Virus record (IMG/VR): IMGVR_UViG_3300020152_000010
Location: 1-42,853 of that record
Strand: one strand, 5' to 3'
DNA: 42,853 bases
Origin: a virus
A program made the translations under genes and the position numbers. Numbering within the stretch: the stretch's first letter is position 1; each line of letters opens with the position of its first letter. Positions 16,614-22,393 of this stretch are shown here, in pieces. The notes beneath the pieces were generated by a model. It did not search any database. It was not told the origin of the DNA and saw nothing but the letters and a program-made list of their open reading frames with translations.

Positions 16614-16632
16614 TTTGTAAAACCGAAGATTT
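16614..16632 (+). repeat. 19-bp direct repeat, copy 1
   Basis: TTTGTAAAACCGAAGATTT occurs exactly at 16614-16632 and 17696-17714. The core CGAAGATTT appears again at 17834-17842. The copies bracket the DUF551-like gene, the nuclease and the membrane peptide. They may be regulator sites or the edges of an inserted cassette. Confidence 0.85.
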
Positions 16633-16675
16633 GCCAGGTTATGGCTAAAAAGCGCAGATATATAATGGAGGTATT

Positions 16676-16915
16676 ATGGAAGAATTTATTTGGCAACCAA
16701 TGGACACCGCGCCCAAGAATGGCGATAGAGTTCTGCTTTTCTGTCAGCTTGAACCTGATATAGAAAACCTGGCCCAAAAACCCATAGAGCGGTTTGTAGT
16801 TGGCTATTACCAGGATGGAACGTGGAAGCAGGCTGTTAATGGCAATGAATACAGGCAATATTATCTAACTTCAGACCTTAAACCTATGCTATGGACGGAT
16901 ATCCCCCCGTTATGA
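16676..16915 (+). CDS. DUF551-like protein, 79 aa
   Basis: The N-terminus W-QPMDTAPKNGDRVLLF fits the DUF551 pattern (W-P-I-TAPKDGT-vLL) found in many phage and prophage proteins of unknown function. It has two relatives in this genome, at 27068 and in the C-terminal part of the protein at 30890. The ATG has GGAGG six bases upstream, and a TATAAT at 16661-16666 may be a -10 element, though no good -35 is visible. The stop overlaps the next ATG (ATGA). Confidence 0.75.
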   Translation: MEEFIWQPMDTAPKNGDRVLLFCQLEPDIENLAQKPIERFVVGYYQDGTWKQAVNGNEYRQYYLTSDLKPMLWTDIPPL

Positions 16916-17361
16916 GAATCGTCCTTTTGATCCTTTTGCTCCTGATGGGAACAGCCCAGGCTGAGAAAGTCTGCAAGGTGTATGACGCTGACACCCTGAC
17001 GCTCTGTAATGGGGTGAAAGTCAGACTTGCCAATGTTGATGCCCCTGAGCTTCACCAACCTTACGGGAAGGGAGCCAGGGACTTTACGAGGCGCTATCTG
17101 ATAGGCAGGGATGTTTCCCTGACCTGCAAAGGGAAGAGTTTTAAAAGGCGGGTTTGTTCGGTGCAGGTGTTGACAAATAGTCAACGACTGGACTTTGGAA
17201 AAGAGCTGGTTGGTTGGGGGTGGGCCTTCTCTGAGCCAAGATACGACAAGGCAGGGAATTATCTACCTGCTGAAGCATTCGCCAGGAATCAGCGGCGAGG
17301 AGTCTGGATGCAGCACGATGGCGGGCAGCGTCCTTGGGTTTATAGAAAAAAGAAATTCTAA
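16912..17361 (+). CDS. Exported staphylococcal-nuclease-like (thermonuclease family) DNase, 149 aa
   Basis: The signal peptide MRIVLLILLLLMGTAQA has a likely cut after AQA. The mature domain has the SNase motifs: YDADTL (D25, D27), VRLANVDAPE (R38, D43, E46) and a later basic pair (KRRVC, R79/R80) in place of the usual second Arg region. SNase-type enzymes use Ca2+ to cut DNA or RNA outside the cytoplasm. ATG 16912 overlaps the previous stop by ATGA. A longer in-frame start at 16891 would add residues before the signal peptide. It would act in the periplasm or outside the cell, perhaps against incoming DNA or for nucleotide scavenging. Confidence 0.8.
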   Translation: MRIVLLILLLLMGTAQAEKVCKVYDADTLTLCNGVKVRLANVDAPELHQPYGKGARDFTRRYLIGRDVSLTCKGKSFKRRVCSVQVLTNSQRLDFGKELVGWGWAFSEPRYDKAGNYLPAEAFARNQRRGVWMQHDGGQRPWVYRKKKF

Positions 17362-17482
17362 GATATACTGTTCATGTCCCGGTGAAGGGCACACCTTCTT
17401 TATAACGGGTTGGGGTCTGGAGGTAAGGGAGACAGTTTCTTACACAAAACCCCCAATCCTGGGAGGAAAGGAGGTGATGCTG

Positions 17483-17542
17483 ATGGATCAAGCAATAATC
17501 CTGGTCTTGGCCTTGATTATCCTGATCAAAGTCAGTAGGTAA
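17483..17542 (+). CDS. Tiny membrane peptide, 19 aa, with a near-perfect ribosome site
   Basis: MDQAIILVLALIILIKVSR is one hydrophobic helix with a basic end. AAAGGAGGTGAT at 17468-17479 matches the 16S anti-Shine-Dalgarno over about 11 bases and lies before ATG 17483. An in-frame ATG at 17477 is too close to it. The small size, membrane helix and strong ribosome site recall type I toxins and holin-like peptides, but no antisense RNA or known family is identified. The 121 bases upstream (17362-17482) hold a short GAAGG/CCTTC hairpin and no gene. Confidence 0.5.
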   Translation: MDQAIILVLALIILIKVSR

Positions 17543-17863
17543 CCGGGGAACCCGAGTCGTCAATCACGCCCGATTGGCGGCTCACTTTCTATAATCTACC
17601 ACGGGGGGAGAAAATACACCACACTCCAGGGTGATTTATTACTACAAGTTTAACATTTTAAAATAGCCGACCTGGGTAATTGTATTTGTATCAATTTTGT
17701 AAAACCGAAGATTTACCCCTTTCCATACGCTACTTTCTTCGTACCATGAGTTAAACCGAAAATACGGTTGTTTAAGTGAGTTGGGAATTACTACTATTGA
17801 TACTCGAATTTATTTTCGATAACATTTGTATTACGAAGATTTAAAACACGTAGGAGATTTAGG
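17543..17863. other. Gene-free AT-rich regulatory region with palindromes
   Basis: No gene is seen over 321 bases. Small palindromes with a 6-base spacer occur: AACCG-AAAATA-CGGTT (about 17754-17769) and TCGAA-TTTATT-TTCGA (about 17804-17819). The 19-bp repeat copy is at 17696-17714 and its core CGAAGATTT recurs at 17834-17842. CCGGGGAACCCG hairpins lie just after the tiny peptide. A regulatory site or a replication-related region is possible. The ribosome site at 17852-17856 begins the next gene. Confidence 0.45.
17696..17714 (+). repeat. 19-bp direct repeat, copy 2
   Basis: Exact copy of 16614-16632, 1,082 bases downstream, in the gene-free region before the 45-aa gene. Confidence 0.85.
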
Positions 17864-18001
17864 ATGGAGCGCACGGAAGCGTTGGCCGCTGCATTGGGGA
17901 TGGTGGAAAATGCAGAGGGATGGGAGCTTGATATAATTATTTATGTGGCGGAAAGGCTTTTGGAGGAGAGAGCTTCCAGAATTATCCCAGCAACTTTGTA
18001 G
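17864..18001 (+). CDS. 45-aa helical protein
   Basis: ATG 17864 follows TAGGAG at 17851-17856 with seven bases between, and the gene ends in TAG at 17999-18001. The peptide is mostly helical and acidic (ALGMVENAEGWELDIIIYVAERLL). It runs against the - strand membrane protein gene and overlaps its 3' end by 20 bases, so transcripts from the two sides meet. No family is recognised. Confidence 0.5.
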   Translation: MERTEALAAALGMVENAEGWELDIIIYVAERLLEERASRIIPATL

Positions 18002-18470
18002 TAATAACCAGCAGTATAGAGCCAATAGCTGGAATAGCAGTATTAATAATCCTTTCGAGGTGATCAGCTGTGAAGTTAAACCCGGTACTATTCGTAGGAC
18101 TCTGGACAGTGCTTTGGGTGCTGTCACAGATAGCAGTTCTTGTATTTAATGGGGATGGGTTTAAGTCTCCACTGGATGTAGCAGTAATATCAACATCCTC
18201 TGCTACTGTAACATTACTTGTCGATCGATGGTGTTGGTTTGCATTTCGGTCTAAAGCATTAGCCAAAGATTCTAAAATTGCGGATGAATAAAAAAGAAAC
18301 AGGTTGTGGATTAAGAAGAATATACCAATAGCAACAAAGAAGACCACCCAAAACTCTTTGATCCAATCAACTACGATGTTTAAGGTTTGCAAAATAATTG
18401 AAACAGAGAAAAAGACTCCCATAAATGGGAACATCATTTTTTTAAGACCAAATGCGCTTTCTTTCTTCAC
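17982..18470 (-). CDS. Membrane protein of the lysogeny operon, 162 aa
   Basis: Two hydrophobic spans lie in the N-terminal third (MGVFFSVSIILQTLNIVV and EFWVVFFVAIGIFFLIHNLF), then a polar Ser/Thr/Asn-rich region (about 75 residues) and a last span at the C-terminus (IPAIGSILLVITTKLL). GTG 18470 has AGGAG seven bases upstream, which favours it over an upstream GTG at 18512. It is the third gene of the - operon that starts with the repressor. In a lysogen it would be made continuously, fitting an exclusion or immunity role by inference. Confidence 0.7.
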   Translation of the reverse strand: MKKESAFGLKKMMFPFMGVFFSVSIILQTLNIVVDWIKEFWVVFFVAIGIFFLIHNLFLFYSSAILESLANALDRNANQHHRSTSNVTVAEDVDITATSSGDLNPSPLNTRTAICDSTQSTVQSPTNSTGFNFTADHLERIINTAIPAIGSILLVITTKLLG

Positions 18471-18502
18471 TCTCTCACTCCTCTCTACTTCTTTAACGGG
18501 GG

Positions 18503-19099
18503 TCAGTAGCACATCGTATTGATATATGTTCTACCAGGTGAAAGCCTTGAACTGCACTGAGTTGGCGCTGGGATTGTATATTGAGGTTGAGGAGAATATG
18601 AGTTCCTTCTTAGGTTGAACTCAACATATTCCTTCCCTAGCCACAGTAGACCGTTTCCAAAAAATTTAAGCAAAGCCAGCTCGGATGCAGTAGGAGCTGC
18701 AATAAGAGGACCTTTGTTTTGTTTTAGGTGATGCAAGTTTTGAGATTCAGTCTGGCCCTGTATTTCAGGTTCTAGAGGTTTATAAAGCTGAGTATTATTG
18801 CTTAACTCTGCGCTCTTCGCCTTAATTGCGGGGATCATTGACTTGGCAATCCCTGGATATATATTCAAATCAAGCAGTTGCTCTTGTGTATATCCAGCCT
18901 CTTGGACTTTTATTTTTAGCAAAGTCTCTGCAAATTTAAAAAGTTCCATATTGGTACTGAACCCAGGAACTTCCGCATCAATTGTTTTAAAAAATATGGC
19001 ATCAATTGCTTTTATTTTCTCTTGAAGTTCTGGGGAATATTGAGCCCAAGCTGTTCCAATGTTGAGCAGCAAAAGAAAAATTATTATCTTCGCTCTCAT
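18503..19099 (-). CDS. Exported protein of the lysogeny operon, 198 aa
   Basis: The N-terminus MRAKIIIFLLLLNIGTAWA is a clear Sec signal peptide with a likely cut before QYSPE. The mature part is helical with a polar middle, and the C-terminus carries Cys residues (TQCSSRL, MCY). The ATG overlaps the stop of the repressor gene (TGATG), so both are made from one transcript. An exported protein made by the prophage is a candidate for lysogenic conversion or superinfection exclusion. No family is recognised. Confidence 0.75.
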   Translation of the reverse strand: MRAKIIIFLLLLNIGTAWAQYSPELQEKIKAIDAIFFKTIDAEVPGFSTNMELFKFAETLLKIKVQEAGYTQEQLLDLNIYPGIAKSMIPAIKAKSAELSNNTQLYKPLEPEIQGQTESQNLHHLKQNKGPLIAAPTASELALLKFFGNGLLWLGKEYVEFNLRRNSYSPQPQYTIPAPTQCSSRLSPGRTYINTMCY

Positions 19100-19443
19100 C
19101 AGATCCCCTTTTTCCTCTTCTTGGCGGCTTCTAATACTATCTTCAACTCTTCCTCATTAAGTGACTGGATCAACTCAATCTTTTTATCGATAGGGAGATA
19201 CTTGGCATCTTCCACAACATCAGGGGCTTTGTCCTGCATATCCCAAGCCTTTAGAGTGGCATAATCAAGGCCTAGAGGGTCATAATTAGAAAATACATCT
19301 AGAAACTTTTTTGGGGGTGGTTTTTTCCCGTTGATTACCTTGCTAAGCTCGGCAGGATCAATCCTTAAGTCAAAGGCAACATCCTGTCTTTTTAGGCCTT
19401 TGGCCTCTATAGCTTTTCCAAGTTGCTCACCAAAATAGCTCAT
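19099..19443 (-). CDS. XRE-family repressor (CI-like), 114 aa
   Basis: HTH of the XRE/Cro-CI type lies in the N-terminal half (GEQLGKAIEAKGLKRQDV then DPAELSKVINGKK), followed by a helical region without the RecA-cleaved peptidase domain of lambda CI. The open frame begins at 19473, but ATG 19443 (MSYFGEQ) starts the folded part and places the palindrome at 19445-19463 directly before it. There is no ribosome site, and a -10 like TATAAG at 19454-19459 would give a nearly leaderless mRNA, as for lambda cI. The start is therefore an inference. It faces the early gene at 19551. Confidence 0.85.
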   Translation of the reverse strand: MSYFGEQLGKAIEAKGLKRQDVAFDLRIDPAELSKVINGKKPPPKKFLDVFSNYDPLGLDYATLKAWDMQDKAPDVVEDAKYLPIDKKIELIQSLNEEELKIVLEAAKKRKKGI

Positions 19444-19444
19444 A

Positions 19445-19463
19445 CTTGTCATTCTTATACAAT
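19445..19463. promoter_or_regulatory. Operator-like palindrome next to the repressor start (O3-like)
   Basis: Three mismatches from the 7-5-7 pattern CTTGTAT-N5-ATACAAG (here CTTGTCA-N5-ATACAAT). It overlaps the suggested -10 (TATAAG, read on -) of the repressor promoter, so binding would shut off the repressor's own gene at high level. Confidence 0.6.
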
Positions 19464-19488
19464 TTCTAGCCATTGAAAATGAAACCCC

Positions 19489-19517
19489 TTGACTTGTATC
19501 TCGAATACAAGTATTCT
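19489..19517 (+). promoter_or_regulatory. Rightward early promoter (PR-like)
   Basis: -35 TTGACT at 19489-19494 and -10 TATTCT at 19512-19517 with a 17-base spacer. Two perfect operator palindromes cover the spacer and the -10/start region. It drives the early operon from the HTH gene at 19551. Confidence 0.75.
19493..19511. promoter_or_regulatory. Perfect operator palindrome (O2-like)
   Basis: CTTGTAT-CTCGA-ATACAAG, exact 7-bp arms. It fills the spacer of the rightward promoter. Confidence 0.85.
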
Positions 19518-19534
19518 TGTATTGTTAATACAAG
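19516..19534. promoter_or_regulatory. Perfect operator palindrome (O1-like)
   Basis: CTTGTAT-TGTTA-ATACAAG, exact 7-bp arms, over the -10 and expected start of the rightward promoter. The centres of this and the previous site are 23 bases apart, near two helical turns. Confidence 0.85.
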
Positions 19535-19550
19535 AAACAGGAATTCAAGT

Positions 19551-19736
19551 ATGAAGCATCCAAAATACCTGACCATTGAAGAAGCTGCCCAGGAACTTGG
19601 CTGCCATAAGAACACCGTCAGGAACTCCATTGATAGAGGAGAGCTTCCTGGCACCATTCGGAAAGGGAGAAACGTTTTAATTCCGGCTTCCGACATAGAA
19701 AACCTCAAACAAAAACCAACAAGGAGGGCAGTATAA
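19551..19736 (+). CDS. Small HTH protein (excisionase / Cro-like), 61 aa
   Basis: A winged HTH of the MerR/excisionase type (LTIEEAAQELGCHKNTVRNS, then GELPGTIRKGRNVLIPASDIE, the usual DNA-contact wing pattern). The frame opens at 19473, but ATG 19551 with AGGA eight bases upstream is the sensible start, because the longer form would put operators inside the gene. As the first gene after the rightward promoter it could be a Cro analogue or control the lytic choice. Excisionase-type HTHs are also used as transcription factors. Confidence 0.8.
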   Translation: MKHPKYLTIEEAAQELGCHKNTVRNSIDRGELPGTIRKGRNVLIPASDIENLKQKPTRRAV

Positions 19737-19739
19737 ACA

Positions 19740-19898
19740 ATGCTCAACACAGCGCTCCAAAGCAAAGCAAAACAGGTCATCGACATCCTCTTTCCTGAGT
19801 GGTCAGAGGAAGCCAAGCAGAACTATCTGAACGCATACGAAGTTGTGCTTCGTATTCGCGCAAAGAAGGCACAGAAGGAAGGCCTCCATGCAAACTAA
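19740..19898 (+). CDS. 52-aa helical protein
   Basis: ATG 19740 is preceded by AAGGAGG at 19720-19726, rather far away (13 bases). The peptide is helical and charged (KQVIDILFPEWSEEAKQNY, then LRIRAKKAQKEG). Its stop lies inside the next gene. Early operon, second gene. No family is recognised. Confidence 0.6.
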   Translation: MLNTALQSKAKQVIDILFPEWSEEAKQNYLNAYEVVLRIRAKKAQKEGLHAN

Positions 19899-20085
19899 AC
19901 AGACAGAGGCTAAGGTTATCAGCTTAGCGGCTTACCTGCAAGCCAAACCCCTTGTGGCAGTAAAGGAAGAACATGAACCCGTAAGTTTCTTCAAACAACA
20001 TAACCAGCGAATCAGGAAATGGACAGCGATCTTATTGATGGGCATCGCTTACTTTCTCGGAATTAACGAGTTGTTCAGTAGATAA
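19888..20085 (+). CDS. Small membrane protein with a C-terminal span, 65 aa
   Basis: ATG 19888 follows AAGGAAGG at 19877-19884 and overlaps the end of the 52-aa gene by 11 bases, while the open frame extends back to 19843. The C-terminal half holds one hydrophobic span (WTAILLMGIAYFLGINELF). The N-terminal part is polar. Small tail-anchored proteins of this type occur in many phage early operons with unknown role. Confidence 0.65.
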   Translation: MQTKQTEAKVISLAAYLQAKPLVAVKEEHEPVSFFKQHNQRIRKWTAILLMGIAYFLGINELFSR

Positions 20086-20096
20086 GGAGCCCACAA

Positions 20097-20201
20097 ATGG
20101 AATGTACAGACTGCGGGAAAGAACTAAAAGCTGTGGATGCGGATTACGACTCAGAAAGAGGATGGTGGCCGCTCTACGAAGAATGCACCTGTGAGATGTA
20201 A
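20097..20201 (+). CDS. 34-aa zinc-ribbon-like microprotein
   Basis: ATG 20097 follows AAGGAG at 20084-20089. Two CxxC-type pairs (CTDCG near the start and CTC at the end) in 34 residues suggest metal binding. The context is the early operon. Confidence 0.6.
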   Translation: MECTDCGKELKAVDADYDSERGWWPLYEECTCEM

Positions 20202-20227
20202 AAAAGCCCCCTGCGCTAACAGGAGGC
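20200..20227 (-). terminator. Terminator-like hairpin pointing to the - strand
   Basis: GCCcCCTG (20206-20213) pairs with CAGGaGGC (20220-20227) with one mismatch, loop CGCTAA. Read on -, it is followed by a run of T from 20205 to 20200. No - strand gene is upstream of it, so it may limit antisense transcripts or attenuate the early transcript. Confidence 0.5.
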
Positions 20228-20259
20228 GGTAATAGAAAACCTAAAAGGATCTTACCAAA

Positions 20260-20541
20260 ATGCTAAACCAGATACAACACAATGACCACATCCAACCGCT
20301 GTTAATCCCCCTGCCTACTCCAGAGCATCAATGCCCTGAGTGTCTTGGCCAAGGCTGGCTGTACTGCTATGACGAACAGACTGAAACCTGCTGGAAGTGT
20401 AAAGGCGAAGGAGACATCTCTGTCGTTGAAGCGAAGAATGCAGCGTTCCAGACAGTCTACCGGCACATCCTTCTAGGGGAAGGCAACGACAAGCAAGAGA
20501 TTCTGAAGGCCTTGCGCTTTCTGGCTGGGAGGATTGCTTGA
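20260..20541 (+). CDS. Zinc-binding protein with two CxxCxGxG motifs (DnaJ-like), 93 aa
   Basis: Residues 25-32 (CPECLGQG) and 44-51 (CWKCKGEG) form one DnaJ cysteine-rich zinc unit, the rest being helical. Such small proteins in phages are thought to bind zinc and perhaps nucleic acid. ATG 20260 follows AAAAGGAT at 20244-20251. The stop overlaps the next ATG (TGATG). Confidence 0.7.
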   Translation: MLNQIQHNDHIQPLLIPLPTPEHQCPECLGQGWLYCYDEQTETCWKCKGEGDISVVEAKNAAFQTVYRHILLGEGNDKQEILKALRFLAGRIA

Positions 20542-20735
20542 TGGACACAACTAAATTCAGCAGCGCCAAGTATTTCTCCTGCTCCGAAAAGGTCCGGATA
20601 CTTTGTGCCGGACTGGAGCCAGGGGAGAAAGCAGCGGCTAGAAGATACCTGGACGAGATGGATCGGATTTTTACGAACAAGGATTTACTGGTTGTCGATT
20701 TATTAGCAGATTTTGAACTCAGGGAGCAAGCGTAA
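20541..20735 (+). CDS. 64-aa helical protein
   Basis: ATG 20541 overlaps the previous stop (TGATG); the open frame could begin one codon earlier at TTG. The protein is helical and charged (LEPGEKAAARRYLDEMDRIF). No family is recognised. Confidence 0.6.
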   Translation: MDTTKFSSAKYFSCSEKVRILCAGLEPGEKAAARRYLDEMDRIFTNKDLLVVDLLADFELREQA

Positions 20736-21047
20736 ATGACTCATAAATGCCCATCCCCTAACTGTTGCCATAACCACAAGGCTTCATTCGGAAAATACAA
20801 AGGCCAGTTCTATGAGGAGCTCCCTACCAGCTATCTTGAATGGTTGTTTACAGAGGTCTGCATTAAAGGGAACTTTGCTTACCTCTCCAGAGAACATAGC
20901 CGGGAGTTAAGAAGGGTCTTGAAAACCAGAGGCAGTGAGCTTCCGGAGATAGAAATAGAAAAATCTGCTGCAAGAGTGGCGGAGTATTGGGCAAAGAAAG
21001 CCGAAAAGCAAGCAGCATTAATGAGAATTTCAAGGAGAACGGTTTAA
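20736..21047 (+). CDS. DUF3820-type protein, 103 aa
   Basis: The core SFGKYKGQFYEELPTSYLEW is the DUF3820 signature (GKYKG...LP-SYL-WL) common in phage and bacterial proteins of unknown function. The N-terminus has several Cys and His (CPSPNCCHNH) that may bind zinc. It is the last gene before the ERF annealing protein, with which it overlaps by TAATG, so a role in DNA metabolism is plausible. Confidence 0.75.
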   Translation: MTHKCPSPNCCHNHKASFGKYKGQFYEELPTSYLEWLFTEVCIKGNFAYLSREHSRELRRVLKTRGSELPEIEIEKSAARVAEYWAKKAEKQAALMRISRRTV

Positions 21048-21694
21048 TGTCTATCTACAAAAAGATTTTGGAAGTCCAGAAAGCCGTTAAGACCATCAAG
21101 AAGAACGGCCACAACAAATTCCACAAATACGATTACGCCACGGAAGCTGATGTTCTGGAAGTAAAACAGATTATGAACGACGCCGGGCTGATTGCTTACC
21201 CTTCTGTAGTCGGTCATGAAGTCATCCAGCGCGGTGAGAACCTTCAGATCATTGAAACAGTGGAATACACCATTGTCGATGTAGACACAGGGGAGTCGGT
21301 AACGGCCAGGACTCTGGGGGCTGGAGAAGACAAAGGAGACAAGGGAGCCTACAAAGCTCACACGGGAGCCTCTAAATACTTCCTGCTTAAGTTCTTTGGA
21401 GTTCCGACCGGTGACGACCCTGAGAATGACGAGCAGGAGAAACCCAGGGCGAAAGCTCCGGCCAACACCGTCACCCTGAACCCTCAAGAGAAGCAGGTTA
21501 AAAAAGACGGTCAATCCATCAAGCAAATGATGGACAGCATCAAGGCTCTGAAAGAGCAAAACAATATAGACAACGAGACTTTCTATAAAGTTACCGGCTT
21601 ACGGGGCATTAGCGGGACTTCAAACCAGCTCCACGATGCAATGGTTAAGCTCGGCCAATACGTTATCAGTCAGCCAATGGGAGCAGCAGTCTAA
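21047..21694 (+). CDS. erf: ERF-family single-strand annealing protein, 215 aa
   Basis: The ERF superfamily is recognised by the N-terminal helices (KKNGHNKFHKYDYATEADVL) and the DKGAYKAHTGASKYFLLKFF...TGDDPE segment. ERF proteins bind ssDNA and promote annealing (P22 Erf), acting in recombination and genome circularisation. The ATG 21047 overlaps the previous stop (TAATG) and has AAGGAGAA at 21031-21038. The open frame extends back 20 codons without support. The C-terminal tail is helical. RusA and the primase-helicase follow, giving a recombination-replication block. Confidence 0.88.
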   Translation: MSIYKKILEVQKAVKTIKKNGHNKFHKYDYATEADVLEVKQIMNDAGLIAYPSVVGHEVIQRGENLQIIETVEYTIVDVDTGESVTARTLGAGEDKGDKGAYKAHTGASKYFLLKFFGVPTGDDPENDEQEKPRAKAPANTVTLNPQEKQVKKDGQSIKQMMDSIKALKEQNNIDNETFYKVTGLRGISGTSNQLHDAMVKLGQYVISQPMGAAV

Positions 21695-21876
21695 TGGAAA
21701 AGACCAAAGTAGGGCTCTGGTACAAAGAGTTCGAGCATAACGGGGAGTTTAAATTCAACTACCAGGGCAAAGTCAAGATTGAGCAGCCCGGAGAATACTT
21801 CCTGAACCTGTACCACAACGAGAAGACTGCTGAGACTCAACCGGACTTTCAACTTTACCTCAAACCTAAACTCTAA
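21694..21876 (+). CDS. 60-aa beta-type protein, unrecognised
   Basis: The short protein alternates hydrophobic and polar residues (YKEFEHNGEFKFNYQGKVKI). It overlaps the ERF stop by TAATG and precedes the tRNA by 33 bases. It may be a small nucleic-acid-binding beta barrel, but this is only a guess from its look and place. Confidence 0.6.
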   Translation: MEKTKVGLWYKEFEHNGEFKFNYQGKVKIEQPGEYFLNLYHNEKTAETQPDFQLYLKPKL

Positions 21877-21909
21877 ATCTCTGTTTCTGGGCGGTATCGC
21901 CCTTTCTCT

Positions 21910-21980
21910 GGCCCATTAGCTCAATGGGAGAGCGCTTTCCTTATAAGAGAGTGACCCAGGTTCGAATCCTGGATGGGCCA
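21910..21980 (+). tRNA. tRNA-Ile with anticodon UAU (reads AUA)
   Basis: All four stems pair by hand: acceptor GGCCCAT/ATGGGCC (7 of 7), D arm GCTC/GAGC with TA before it, anticodon stem CTTTC/GAGAG (one G-T) with loop CTTATAA, and T arm CCAGG/CCTGG with TTCGAAT. Reading the loop, U33 is followed by UAU. A73 is followed by AAA, so CCA is not encoded. It lies between early genes and may help decode AUA codons. No intron is seen. Confidence 0.9.
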
Positions 21981-22036
21981 AAAATTTTTACTCACTCATT
22001 ATTGTTTTTTAAATTTCAAAGAAGAGTCGAATCACA

Positions 22037-22393
22037 GTGAAAATCGAGTTCACGTTTCCAGGGGAACCCATCCCCGCAAGCAGGCCAAGGCTTAGCAGGT
22101 GGGGGGCCTTTACACCAAAGAGATACGCAGAATACAAACGGGCGTTTGCTAAAGCGCTCCGTGGCTTGGCAATGTTAACGGGGGATCTGAAATTGACGAT
22201 GTGTTTCTACCGGTCAAACAAACGTAAGGTCGATATCGACAACCTGATGAAGGCCACGATGGACGCCTTACAGGATGCAGGGGTTATTGAGAATGACGCT
22301 CAGATAGTCGATGTCATCGCATCCAAGAGAGTGGACAGGGAACGCCCCAGAGTTGACTTTACCCTGGAGGCGATAACCGAACAAAGCGCTTAA
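22037..22393 (+). CDS. rusA: RusA-family Holliday junction resolvase, 118 aa
   Basis: The motif KVDIDNLMKATMDALQ with Asp66 and Asp68, then NDAQI with Asp87, matches the three metal-binding Asp of RusA. The N-terminus FPGEPIPASRPRLS also fits. RusA dimers cut four-way junctions and would process recombination intermediates before packaging. The start is GTG 22037, with a weak AAGAAGAG before it. It follows ERF and the tRNA in the early operon. Confidence 0.88.
   Translation: MKIEFTFPGEPIPASRPRLSRWGAFTPKRYAEYKRAFAKALRGLAMLTGDLKLTMCFYRSNKRKVDIDNLMKATMDALQDAGVIENDAQIVDVIASKRVDRERPRVDFTLEAITEQSA

Noticed and set aside
17943-18522. Open frames on + opposite the membrane protein gene
   Set aside because: No ribosome sites and no domain. 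The - frame has signal and membrane features and operon structure.
21910-21980. tRNA as the integration site copy
   Set aside because: The integrase is a serine type and far away; tRNA att sites are typical of tyrosine integrases.
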